From contig NC_080570.1 of NCBI RefSeq assembly GCF_030247185.1, positions 76,933,132-76,997,131 of the forward strand: DNA of 64,000 nt, read 5' to 3'. This document shows positions 34,421 to 46,960 of this stretch, one piece after another. A program made the translations under genes and the position numbers. The notes beneath the pieces are model-generated. The model did not search any database, was not told where the DNA came from, and saw only the letters and a program-made list of their open reading frames with translations. This DNA comes from Malaya genurostris. Lineage: Eukaryota; Arthropoda; Insecta; Diptera; Culicidae. Numbering within the stretch: the stretch's first letter is position 1; every line of letters starts with the position of its first letter.

Positions 34421-36383
34421 TCTAAAGTTTGAGCGAATTCTATACCTATTTTGTATAATTTTAAAAAAAGGTAAAAACTACAAATTCATAAACCAAAATT
34501 ATGATTATTTGACATGGAATTTTGACATTATTTTGTGGGTAGTAAAATAATTACTCATAAAGTTCCACGAACATTATCTGTTTCTCGGGTCACAAAAGAT
34601 GCTACGGCAATCGCAATGTACTGTACGCACACCTCTTTGAGACCGGTGCGAGCAGCTTTCCCACAGTATGGCATCAATGAAGTCTGCCCACACAAAACGT
34701 CTGAGGGCCTGTTTGTGAAGCTATGTGTGTTCACTTTTTCAATAGGTTCAGTTTGCCTTGTATGTATTATTTCCCGTGTGATCAGATTAAACTTTTTTTT
34801 CGTCCGTATGTGTTACCTCGCAGGTATTGGTGCTGACATAAAACGTTAGTCTAATAATCAAACCTGGTGATTCCGTGAGCAAGCATTATGCAGGTACAAC
34901 TTCCGAGGGGCCATATGGTTTGTTATTCCGTGGCAATGAAATAATTTCCCAGCCGGTGATTATTATTTGGGTACGGTCGGTACCGCCATAAAGGCTTCGA
35001 CCAATACACAGAAAAGGAGTTAAATCATCTCACCAAGAATCGAGTGTTTAGTGAGCGTGAATAAGTACGATCGAAAACAGGTTTTAACCGTCTTGCGATG
35101 GAAGATGTAGCATAGTTTTTATTGCTGTTGTTGTCGGTAGGTAGGTATGTATATTTCAATTCGAATGCATAGTTCATAAGCTGCTGATATGCGGTTCGAG
35201 CATGTTTTCATCCACCAACAGAGATACCGTTGCCTCCCAAGTCGAGTGGAGCCGGATGGTTGTTGGTGATGGTTCACCTTAATTAGTGTTAAAAATATAA
35301 AACAACCTCGTTGGCGGGATCTCAATTCTTTTGCCTCGCTGTTTCATGAACTGTTCGCTTGGCAAGCATTTCAAGGCGGCACACTGACGCCGTATGCCTG
35401 GAATTGAAGTTTCTTCTACATTACGATATTGCTGATTGCATGTTTAAAAGTGTAGATAAAAAGGGCTCGAAACTTGACAATTCACATTGTGTTACTATGT
35501 TTGTAGCTAGAGGAGAAATAGATTGTTGATGGCACATATTTGTCATCATACGAAATCGTATCAAATCATAATTTTATTTCAATGATCACGAAGGTCATGT
35601 AAATATCTGGCAGACTGACTTTACAACTTGCCATAAATCCATGTTTCACAAGAATAATAAATAAAACGCTTGTCACTTTTAAAGTTTTGATTTCTATTTA
35701 AACTCTTACTACTGTTACTCACAAGGTTTTATTTTTAGGTTCCGTGGTTCATTAATAATTTATTTTATTGCACTCTGTTATACATTTGAGTGTATTAAAA
35801 TAACATTACGTTATGATTTTATAATGGGTTGACTTGCGATCTTTCAGACAGATTTTCAGTTTATTGATACTGACCATTGTTTGGTGTTAGGCAAAATTTT
35901 CGATTAACTTAGTTTTCAATTCATTGTGTTTTGGCAGAAAAAGCATTCCAGAACAGTCATATATCGTTTTGAATCGAGTTCTTATGGTACTAATGCAATC
36001 TGAAACAGTTAACCAAGTAAATAACTATTTTCAAGAACCTACATATAATCCTAATAAACATCTTAGGATCGAATGGAAAGAAAAAAGTTAGCAGTTAAAC
36101 GATTAACCAAGAAACAATCCGCTTTGGTTTTGTGTTTACTTTGTTTGCAGTTTGTTCTTCGTGATAAGCGATAATTTTCATATAAAGTGTCAGAACTTAC
36201 TAATAGTTCTCAGAAAATTATTTAGCCTTCTCCTTTGTACGACTCGTAAAAGCCAAGGAAAAGGTTTGCGCCGAACGTGCGAAAACGCCAGTAAGTGAAC
36301 TTTTGGCGGATTTATTTTGTGCGCTGTTCGCTTCTCACGAGATGGAAATATTTTCTATGAAATGCAGCTGGCTCTTCGAAATC

Positions 36384-36515
36384 AATAATGTTTCAGGAGT
36401 ATTGGTGGAAACCGGAAAAAATATTGACACGTTCATTATAGAAGCCACAAATAATGTTTCAGGAGTATTGGTGGAAACCGGAAAAAATATTGACACGTTC
36501 ATTATAGAAGCCACA
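36384..36515 (+). repeat. Perfect 66-bp tandem duplication
   Basis: The unit 36384-36449, beginning AATAATGTTTCAGGAGTATT, is repeated exactly at 36450-36515. The absence of differences suggests a recent event. Confidence 0.95.
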
Positions 36516-37725
36516 AATAATTCTCAGAGTACTAATTAGGATTTCTTCAATTGAAATGGATAATTTGACAGTAAAACAATCAGTCAATACACAATCCGTT
36601 TTTGTTTTATGCCCAATTGTGCTGATTTTTTGCATTTGGGAAAAATGTTGAAGGTCCCGAGTACATATATTTCGCATAAACACAAATGAATATAGTGGTC
36701 CTTTCCATTGACTTATCAGCCACATCTTTTCCTGTCAACTCAAGGGCTTCTCAAGGTAGTCATATTGAACAATTTCAATTTTTATTCTATTTGAATAATA
36801 CAAACCTTTCACTGCTTTCGGTTAAAACGATCATTCGTTGATGATTTCATATTGGTCCATCTTAATCAAGACCTGGAAGATGCTCGATTTTTGCAAAAAC
36901 AATTCGTTAACTTTTCTCATTGATAGAGTGGTTTTGTACACTTAAAAATGGTCTTGTATATTTTAAAATGTTTCGTAATTACTTGTTTCGCCAACGCTCA
37001 ACAAACGAATTCGGGAGTTTTAGAAGATCTGTTGAACTATAAATAAAAAAAAACTATAACTATAGATAAAAACTCCATTATAATATATAAAACACAATTT
37101 TCAGCTTCACATCGAATACACAATTGTTAAGGCTTCTAAAATGCTGCTACATAATGTAAAGTATGACTAAGAGACTCTAGAGCAATTCTGGTGGCAGATT
37201 TTTAACAATTTCGATCTGATTGCCCTCAATTGTTTCAATTTCTGAATTTAGATATTCACTCTCGTAAACTTCGATCTCATGCATTTCAGAGAATACAATC
37301 TGAACTCACTGATTGCAACTTCAACAAACAATCTATTTTCACCTGTCTTGTAGTGCTGTAAATTATTTGTTTCTAAACTTTTTTTCAGTTCTAAAGCTTT
37401 AGGCTTGGTTGAAGGGTTATTTTTAATTGGTCGTTAATTTTTTTCAATTTGTTGATTTTCAAGTTGTTTTATGCCTGATTGAGAGCGAGTCTATTATATT
37501 TTAGCATCGGCCGAATTTTCCTTCTTCTAAAATGAAATTAAGAAAACAAAATATATGGGGAACAGAAAAAAACGTTTGCTTCGAAATCTTTTATACCAGA
37601 TGCTTAAAACCCATGATTTTTATTTCCTTTCTAGGGATCACTACCTGATATGATACAATTATTTTATCAGTCTAATCATTAATAATAGTTACAGGTAAGA
37701 AAATTTATCATGTTTCATTTCTATA

Positions 37726-39240
37726 CAGGGTGCAATAAATTAATTTGAGCTATTTTGGAATTTAAATTGAAAAACCCGCGCGAAAAAACCGCGTGAAAAG
37801 AGACCTTAGTGTACATTGAAAAATAGTCGTTCAGTTGTGTTTATTCAACGTACGTTCCGTTTAGTGTCTAATCTCATTGAGGACGGGACAGTAGGAAATC
37901 GCAAACAAGTCGTACATCTACGATCAAGATGTTTCAATGAACCCATTGAAGTAGTATGAGAGACCCGATCAGATGCACATAACAAAATCATGTATGTCAA
38001 CAGTTCATATGTATAACAATTTGTGTTATTTTGAGATATTTAACAAATGAAAACAGTTAAAAGTTAAAATTTATGATAACTATATAATAACAAAATCAGT
38101 TGTGTTGTTTTATTTTCATTTTCAAGATTCATGATAAAGTTCATTAATTGGAAAAATGAGTTCTTCCGTTGCTTCAAATCGAAATATAATGATCAGAATT
38201 TCAAAGAACTAAAAGAAGAAACCAGATCACTAAATAAATTATTCATTTAATAAAAAAATCATTCATCAATATTGGATTAGAACGATGCTATAAGTTAGCT
38301 GTGATATAGTTTTCCTGTGTTAAATTTGCTATCTAATTTATTACAACTATTGTTAGAAATTTCTGCTTTCGGACTTCTGTAGTCATATCGAATTCAATAA
38401 AAATTGTGATACAAACGTTTCAAAATCTATTACAATTTTGTTCCCGATAGAGCGTTATTTTTTTATAGAGAACGAAACTGTTGATGGAAATCGATATCGG
38501 TGGATGTTGGCTAATTATGCCTGTTCACAAAAGGTCTTCAGGGCTATTGGTTTCAACAAGATGGTTCACCACGTCATACCGCGAATTAAACATTTTAGTT
38601 CCTACAAAAAAATTGATTTAAATATGAGGTGATTTTGGCTGGCCACCCAGATCTCCAGAATAGACTCCTCCGGACCTGTGGAGTTATTTGAAAAGCAAAG
38701 TGTATACCAGCAAGCCTCGGATCATTGATGAGCCCAAGGCAAACTGTCGTGCCGAAATCTTTGCTATACCACCCGAAACTTTGAAAAAGGTTATGGAAAA
38801 CGCAATGAAAAGTGCTCCGGCTAGTAAAGATGGTCACTTAATTGATGGTTTTCTCAAAAACTAGTCTCAATAGATTGTAAAGGAATTATTTAAAATAACT
38901 CATATAGAAAGTTGTTCAATGTTTAAATGTTTATTGTCTTCGAAACTAATGTAACATCGCACTGACCTCGACCTAATTTCTAAGCTGAGTTAATGTCTTC
39001 TCTAAGTTTTAAAGTGTCTTTATTAATGTCAAAACCGAAATAATTATAAACGTTAATGAAGTGCTGAAATGGTTACCCTCGGCACAAAAGAACTAATGCA
39101 GTGTGCCATATTTAATATACTATTAAATAAAAAAATAAAGTACTGATAGTAAACATAAAGGAGGTTTTCAACCCGAACGGCATGCGGTGAACTTATGTCC
39201 GATTAAATGTTTACATACCGACTAAAAATGGCGCACCCTG
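37726..39240 (+). mobile_element. Decayed mariner-like transposon (1515 bp) with terminal repeats
   Basis: Ends read CAGGGTGC at 37726 and GCACCCTG at 39240, with TA on both sides. Translated fragments in order: VSNLIEDGTVGNRK (N-terminal DNA-binding region, near 37870), NRYRWMLANY (near 38485; the usual form is xRYxxML), then LKSKVYTSKPRIIDEPKANC and EIFAIPPETLKKVMENAMKS (near 38690-38810), typical of the C-terminus of insect mariner-like transposases. Central residues are scrambled and several frameshifts are present. Confidence 0.75.
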
Positions 39241-39242
39241 TA

Positions 39243-42200
39243 TACCGAACATTGCATTATAAAGTATAACATTACGTATTTCTGAATAAATAGTTTCATT
39301 ACATAAATATAACCCTGATAACTAAAACACAATTATTAGCCTTCTCTGATTGCTTGCTTCACTCTTCACGCTAGTTTGTGTCTAAAGTGACATCTTATAG
39401 ATTACCTAAAGCCAATCCAAAGCCGACCAAAACACTTGGTATGATTCGTCGGTAGACGTTAATTGTAACGGACAGACGACGGAAAACCACGAAATGCATC
39501 CATTTGTCACTTACAAGCCAGAACGGGTCGACAGTAGACTTTCGGGGGGACAGAGCACGACGAAGACGAGAACTTTGATCACGCAGCAAAGTCCGGAAAC
39601 TCGATACGTGAGAGCTTAGCAATGGAACCGGTACCGGTTCGGAACGAGTATCTTATATCAAAAAGGTGAAGCATGTTTTTGCTTTTCTACTAGTCGGAAG
39701 ACTATACAATCATCAGTCATTACAAAAGTTCACAGCACTAATAGGTAGAAGTTTAAAAAAGAAAAGTTGTAGAATTTCGACTATGCGAAGGTTGGTAATT
39801 AAAATGTTTACTCCAGACTACTGATGCTGCTCCCCTTTCATAAAATTGAGTTTTATCGTCCCTCGTTTTTGTGTCAACCGACTTCTGGCTGCTTTATAAT
39901 ATGAAAATAAGAAAGATTCCGGTACGCTGTTGGGCTTATCAAGGAGTACACTTTAAAATAGCTAAACTAATATTCCAAGAAGGCAGTTGCCGCAGTATAT
40001 CATGTCTGCAGTGGAGAAATGCATAACGAAAATCAATAGCTCATCAGTAGACTCGGAAATGCGGTGAATGCTTGTGTTTTTGTAATTGTATATCGTGATA
40101 CATTTAGGTTTATTTTTATACACTCTTCAGTCTTTTCATTAACGGGGTTTTCGCATACAGTACTCATACGTCGGTTGTCATTTAATCTTCTATATTATGA
40201 CTCATCGGATTGACAATGTAGTTATAGGAAATTATGTGAAGCCTAGGGACCACATTTTCCAACCCACGATATGTTTCGTATCATATCGCATCATTCGAAA
40301 TTATTATTGTGTATTTGCATAATTCAATTACTGTATTCTAAAATTTACTCTGTTTTATTTTGAATCACTTTAAAATGACATCCTGTTACTGCATCTGGAA
40401 AAATTCTTGTGAATGTAGGACAAAACAAAGTTAACAAACTCTGAGTTAGATAATAAAAAATTTTGTCCCATCATGTCAGTGTGCCGGCAGTATAAAACGA
40501 AGGAAGGATAAACATTTACAATACACAATTCTATGACCTGCAAAAACGCTAAACGAACCAGCTTCCAGCACATCTGGCGCATCCAGCGCGTGTAATGTAT
40601 GAATGAGGAAAAAAATTAAACATCTGCAGCTTTGTTGACTGCATACGAGAGCTAGCATGGAATGTATGTTATTATACCACAAACAATGTAGTGTAGTAAC
40701 ATATTTTCAGACCATACAAAAAATCGCTTTTCGTAAACTCTCATTCGTTTGAATTTGATGACGTTACACCTGTTGCTTTGTAGTTATAATATGAGTCATG
40801 GGTTAAGCAAAAAATCTCTCACAGTTGATTTAATTCAATGCTTAATTCAATTGAAAATCGAATATGAATAAACAAAATCGAGCAATGTAGGCAAATGTAA
40901 GACCCCGGAAAATAATTTCCAACTAACCATTGTACGATGTTTAGATTACGATCGAAATGTTAGTTTTCTGGGTATTCGTTTTATGCCAATACAAATGAGG
41001 ATTTGTTTATGGTGATCGTTCCGAAAAACCACAAAGTAGTGAACAGGGTTGAACCGAGTAGATTATCAACTTCCTTACACATTTGGACGGATTCTTTCTT
41101 GAGCTTATGTGCAATTCCACTGTGTTCCAGACTGCAAATAAATATGATAGCAAAACGTGTGGCTTTACCAGCGGCGGTAGAGCAGATTTTGTGGCGTGAA
41201 AAAATGCGCGTGTGTGGCGCTACGCTTCGACAAAGTGCTAAATCCGATACGATTGAAGGATCTCGTTTTACAACCTAATGCTCGCTATATATAGTAGACC
41301 AAACAAATCCGAATGGCGCAAGCATTGTAAATCAGGCGAGTCAGCAAAAAGAAAAAAAAAACAAAAGCGTGAGCTGTTTATTGCAACCACATGGCCATCA
41401 TTTAAGTTTTCCGTGAGGATGCTGCTGTGGCTGATTTGCACAGTAAGCTGATTTTCATGGAATTGCTATAACATATCATCAACACTAATGCGTGGAATTA
41501 TGACAATGACAATGAATGATGCATATAATTTAAATATTGTGTTAGAATCATCACTGCGAAGACCTTGACAGTCTAATATGCCCAGAAAACGAAAATGAGG
41601 ACCCAAAATGCTTAATGGTGTATGTGACACTGGATTTGCCAAACAAACTATCAAGTAAGAAAATGCAACCATGATTTTGTGAAGCAGGACTCATATCGTA
41701 TATTTTACTGTTCAGTCAATCTAAAACAGATATTTAATATTTGTCGGTATTTGTTGGCATGTTTGACTTCTACACTCCGTCATCAGTTGAAAATGTCATT
41801 TAACGAATTTTCCTGAATTGATTACAGTTTAATTACGCCCATTTAACTTCGTTAGCACTGAAATAGGCGTTCACACCAGCAGCGTTGAGTTTCTTCTGCT
41901 CGCCTCACTGACCGGTGAATGGCTGATGAGGCTAACGAGAAAACGAAAAATACTGAGAAATCTCCAGCGTATTTTACATTAAGTTTAATGATGAGCGAGC
42001 ATAGAACTTGTTTGGGGATGGCTTCAATATGTATATGTTGGCTGGAAACAGTGGATTTACGATGAGGGTTACATTCTCGTTAAAACTCCGTATAATTCAA
42101 AGTATCAAATGACTTCACATAGTTGTTCACTAGAAGTGTTCGCGGTAATGACCGTTAAGGAGGCCAGTTGAGTGCTTCCCGTACTAGTGTGGTTTAAACT

Positions 42201-42455
42201 TCCATACTCGACAGTTAACTGAACAAAATTTGTTCATTGTTAGTAGGAAAAACTTTCACTGAAACAGGAAATCACTCTCCGTGTGAGGGAATAAAAGAGA
42301 TACATCGTTAAGAAATAATTTACCTGAAAAGATGAAAGGAACACGAACGGTTTTTTCCCAATAAATGAAATATATAATATTTTTATGATCGTGAATGAGC
42401 TCAGGGTGTCTACTGATTTTTCAGATCAACCGGAAAAATTGAAGAATCGTGCAGA
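39243..42455. other. Unassigned intronic stretch
   Basis: AT-rich, no coding exon or terminal repeats recognised. Small open frames (for example 41003-41278) show no domain. Confidence 0.2.
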
Positions 42456-42459
42456 ATTT

Positions 42460-42600
42460 TTGATATCGCAAGCCGGAGGGCGTAAGTTTGTGCCTTGCCT
42501 CGAAGGAATTCTTAGTGTCTGTAGGAATGTTGTACTAGTCATATAATTATCATTTATATTGACGAATCGGCTGCAAAGTCGGATTTTGCTTTTTGTTATT
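42460..42600 (+). repeat. SINE tail fragment
   Basis: GAAGGAATTCTTAGTGTCTGTAGGA... matches the family seen at 55018 (GAAGGATTCTTAGTGTCAGT), followed by CGAATCGGCTGCAAAGTCGG. The tRNA-like head is degraded here. Confidence 0.5.
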
Positions 42601-42689
42601 CTGTTACTTTATCTCTGAAAATTGTTTGAATCTGTTCGTCAATCACTTTGCTAAATCAACTCACCGAATACTAAAGGCTGACTAAAAAT

Positions 42690-42950
42690 AAATTGGTACG
42701 TTCATGGCTCCGTGGTTGAAAAGCTTCACAATTAAAGCTATGATTTGGCAAGCGATTTGGAGTAGTGACCTGATAACGAAACCTTTCGTCACATCATCCT
42801 CGACAATGATATCCCAAGTTTCCATCGAAGAATGCGTGATAAAGCGTTAATTACCGTTTATCCGAAAGCATAGGAGCATAGTCATCTTCTGGTCCGATTT
42901 GACCAGCAGTTTCTACTCCAATGTGGTTTAATAAAAAAAACTAACAACGG
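42690..42950 (+). mobile_element. Tc1-type (DD37E-like) transposase relic
   Basis: One frame reads AMIWQAIWSSDLITKPFV, then EECVIKR, a TAA stop, LPFIRKHRSIVIFWSDLTSS. This is the order found in DD37E-type transposases (VWQAI...KPFV...ECLxKRLLPF...FWPDLASxHY). The region before and after is not recognisable. Confidence 0.65.
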
Positions 42951-43690
42951 CTACTTTTGCAGCCCCTCTTAAGGGTATTCCTATAAACCAAAATCATTTC
43001 TTACCCGTTGAAGAAGACCAATATATACTTTTAATAAATCAAACATACATTAAAATGCGAAACTGCCAGTAAGTTTCTCCAAAACGGGGTTTAAGTATTT
43101 TTGCGACCATACTGTCATCATTCGAAAATGAGCATAGAATATGTTTAACATTTTTCGATGTTGTTTATGAGAATCAATTGAATCAATTTTTCTTTGTTCT
43201 GTTGGAATACATTGCGATTTGTTGAACTTGAGAGCTGTTGAACATAACTCCTTTAGAACATATTTAAAAATCTTCGCAAAACGAACTATTCAAAACTTAT
43301 GCAGAATTAATTATTAAACCGAGCCTACCCATGGAATATATCTGTCGGCAAAAATCAAAATAAAAACAAACAACCACATTTATTTTGCACGACCGTATTG
43401 CGAGTCCAATTCGTTTCAAAACTGATTTTTGAAAAGGGCAGATGAATTTTTGCATGAACTTTCTTTGAACCATTGTTAGTCAAAAACTGTAATTTGACAC
43501 TCTGGAACAATTCAACAAAAACCTACGTTTAGGGCAAAGGTTACTATGAGCAAATTGATTGCTTTTTAAATGTAAAACCATGATCAAGGGTTTAAGTTAC
43601 TATTTTTCAATAACAACTTAAAGTTTTGCCAATACTTGTAAGGCGTTTTGGCTGTAACTTCTTCGTGTTAAGCAGTGCTAGTGAAATTAA

Positions 43691-43706
43691 CCGAAATTGT
43701 TGGTTT
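43691..43706 (+). repeat. Left target-site duplication of the LINE
   Basis: CCGAAATTGTTGGTTT is repeated at 45707-45722. Confidence 0.85.
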
Positions 43707-45706
43707 TTTTTTTTTTTTTTTTTTTTCAATAGTATAATATATATTTTCAGGCACACTGCTTAAGCTCTAAGATGCCAAGGGTATTTCCTAATCTTAATTA
43801 ACGACTAACTTAAAACTAGAATAGTATCATTAGATTATGTCGTCTAGAATTTTTGAAAAAAGCTTTTAGCTGGTATTCGGCAGGTGTCGGTGAATTGAAT
43901 ATTGCATGAATTCCAAATGGTGCTATATATCGCCGCTTCCTTTCGGTTCGTGTGGGTCCGCGGGAAACACCCCCAGGCAACGAAGGCCCGGCGGGTGGCC
44001 CGCATGCTGGTCATCGTCTGGAGCGTAGGACCGTAGGCGGTGATGGTGATGTTACGAAGAGATGAGAAAATAAAAAAAGTAAATATTGTGAAAACCGAGG
44101 TAAATAGGGGGTATGGAAACAAAATGTCTGAAAACTACAGAGATCTAATTAGTTGCCATCGAGATGGTGAAGAGACATGGAAGGGGGGAACGAAAAGTTA
44201 GTGACAAAAAAAGATCTTGTTAGTTCCAATGAAGATGGTGGACAGGGACGGTGATCGAGAGAATCGAGCGGATGTTAGTGTCGAACCTGTAGGTGGAGAT
44301 TATACTTTCTGAGCGAGGTATAACAGATTACACTTGGATATTAATGTGTTTGAGGTACTGGTATATAAGAAGCATATAAGAGATATCCCGACTAGCCAAC
44401 ACATCTCGGACCGGAACTTCAGGTGGTCTACCTCGGGCCCTTAGGGAGTCCTTTAATAAAGACCTGGCGTCACGATACTCCGTACACGTCCATACGACAT
44501 GCTCGATGTCCTGATAACCGTCACCACAAGCGCAGAGACCGCTCTCCACGATTCCAATACGCCGGAGGTGCGCGTTGAAGGTGTAATGGTTTGACATGAG
44601 CCGAGACATCACACGAATGAAGTCACGACTCACGTTCATCCCCCTGAACCAAGGTTTCGTCGATACCCTAGGGATAATGGAATGCAGCCATCGTCCCAGT
44701 TCGCCATTGCTCCATGAAGTTTGCCAACTTTCGAGAGTTTTCTGACGAGAGATACTGAAAAATTCATTGAAGCAGATTGGTCTTTCATAAATATCACCTT
44801 CTAATGCGCCCACCTTAGCCAATGAGTCTGCCTTTTCATTGCCCGGAATGGAACAATGCGAAGGGACCCAGACTAACGATATTAAATAAGACCGTTCAGA
44901 TAAAGTTCTCAAATGTTCCCGTATTTTCCCCAGGAAATATGGGGGATACTTTCCTGACTTCATTGCCCGGAGAGCTTCTATTGAGCTTAGACTGTCCGTG
45001 ACAATGAAGTAATGGTCTTTGGGCAAGGTTTCAATGATCTCGAGGGTGTACTGAATAGCAGCTAATTCTGCGACGTAGACTGAAGCCGGATCACTGAGTT
45101 TGTACGAAGCGGTGATGTTCTGATTGAAGATTCCGAAGCCTGTGGACCTGTTGATGTTTGATCCGTCAGTGTAAAACATCTTTTCACAGTTGACTGTTCT
45201 AAATTTATTATAAAAAATATTTGGGGCCACTTGAGGGCGCACGTGGTCCGGAATTCCACGAATTTCTTCTCTCATGGATGTGTCGAAAAACACAGTAGAA
45301 TTAGTAGTATCCAAGAAATGAGCACGGTTGGAAACAAACGAAGAAGGATTAATATTCTGAGCCATGTAATCAAAATACAAGGACATAAAACGGGTCTGAG
45401 AATTGAGCTCGACAAGCCTTTCGAAGTTTTCAATCACCATCGGATTTAAGATATCGCATCGGATTAGCAATCGATATGAGAGATCCCAGAATCGGTTTTT
45501 CAACGGTAAGACGCCCGCGAGCACTTCGAGACTCATCGTATGAGTCGACTGCATGCAACCTAAGGCAATACGCAAACAACGATACTGAATTCTTTCCAGT
45601 TTAATGAAATGGGTGTTCGCGGCAGATCGGAAGCAGAAGCATCCATATTCCATTACGGACAATATCGTTGTTTGGTACAGCCTGATCAGGTCTCCTGGGT
45701 TTGCAC
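43707..45706 (-). mobile_element. Young 5'-truncated LINE with poly(A) and RNase H
   Basis: On the minus strand the element ends in a poly(A) tract of about 20 bases (43707-43726 on the plus strand as T). It is bounded by a 16-bp target duplication, and the 5' truncation falls in the RT thumb. The 3' untranslated region (43727-44327) has no coding content. It belongs to the same family group as the copy at 9.0-11.1 kb. Confidence 0.9.
44328..45706 (-). CDS. LINE ORF2 C-terminus: RT thumb, RNase H, Cys-His cluster
   Basis: About 460 codons are open from the truncation point, where the sequence enters in the middle of ORF2, so there is no genuine start. It begins GANPGDLIRLYQ and contains TMSLEVLAGVLPL, then RNase H motifs with all catalytic acidic residues: YTDGS, AELAAIQYTLE, TDSLSSIEAL, and HCSIPGNEKADSLA. 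It ends with CACGDGYQDIEHVVWTC. The frame carries no internal stop, consistent with a recent insertion. Confidence 0.85.
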
Positions 45707-45744
45707 CCGAAATTGTTGGTTTCAATAATAAGTTCTTGATAATA

Positions 45745-46230
45745 AGAAGTGTATCGAAAAGTAGTTAGCAACATTGATTATTGAATAAAAAACCAAAAAA
45801 AAAAACATATTTTGACATCAGTTTTCGATATATTGTAGAAAAATTACATTTTTATGCATTTCATTGATTATATTGAAGAAAATCCTAGTTTCTGTGAAAC
45901 ACTCGCACTTTGGACTTGACATTTTTTATTAAATTCTGCACGGTTACTTTTGTGACTTTCCTGGTGGCAGCTGTCCAGTTTTTTTTAACTCCTGCATGTT
46001 TTGGGACACTGTACCTTCCTTCCGAAAACGCCGCTTGACAATTGCCCAATACCTTTCAATTGGCCGAAGATCCGGGCAGTTCGGTGGGTTGATGTCCTTT
46101 TCCACCAATTGTACATTATTTTTTGACAACCAATGTAGAACGGAGTTGGCGTAGTGGTCTGAAGCCAAATCCGGCCAGAAGAGAGGAGGAGCCTTATGTT
46201 TCCTGTACAGTGGCATTACGAATACCACAG
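45745..46230 (-). mobile_element. Truncated Tc1-type element, same terminal repeat as the 19-kb copy
   Basis: The left end after TA reads AGAAGTGTATCGAAAAG, matching the 19122 element's AGGAGTGTATCGAAAAT. The minus-strand coding segment (45944-46228) has FWPDLASDHY and NCPDLRPIERYWAIVKRRF. The aspartate and glutamate are separated by 37 residues, the DD37E spacing. The other terminus and the N-terminal half are missing. Confidence 0.78.
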
Positions 46231-46319
46231 TATTTTATAAGATAGTATGATTGATATGAGAAAGGCATCATTACACGTTATGGTGGATTAAAACAGGGTT
46301 TTTCAGTTTGTTTCCTTCA

Positions 46320-46960
46320 ATATATTCTTAGACTAAATTCTGGTCCAGGATTCAGGAACTGAAACTGAATTCAAGAACTAAATTATAAATCGGGAACAGG
46401 TTCAAAATTCAGCTGCAAAATTCATGTTGAAATCCAGATCACGAATTTTTGAAACTAAACTCATTTTCAGAACCCAGGTTCCGAGTTAGGTTCTAGAACT
46501 GAATTCTGAATTTGAATTCCGAACCAAAATTAAAGAACTGAATAGGTTTCGAAATCTAGTTCCAGGATCCAAGTTCCGAATTCAGCTCCAGCATGCAGGT
46601 TCTGAAACTGAATTTAGGAGTTAAGTTCTGCAACTGAATCCAGGATTTAAATAATGAAACTTGATACATTTTGGCTCAGAAGAAAGTTCTAATATTCAGG
46701 TTCGGAGTACAGATCTAAGATTTAGATTTAGAACCCAGATCAAATATTCTTATACTGAATTTGTTCCAGAATTCTGAAGGTGAAATACAAAATCAGAATT
46801 CCGAACATATAAATTAAGAAACTGAAATCGGTTCCAAAATCTAGTCAAGAGTCTAGAATTGGTCCCAGTTACAAAGTCCATGTTTTAATTTCTGAACCTG
46901 TAATCTGGAACTAAATTATAAAACTGAATTCTAAAACTAAATTCCAAATTCATCCGAGCG
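46320..46960. repeat. Degenerate GAATTC-rich tandem repeat, locus 2
   Basis: Long run of variants of GAACTGAATTCTG and CCAGATTC at about 12-13 base spacing, same style as 33815-34190. Confidence 0.6.
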
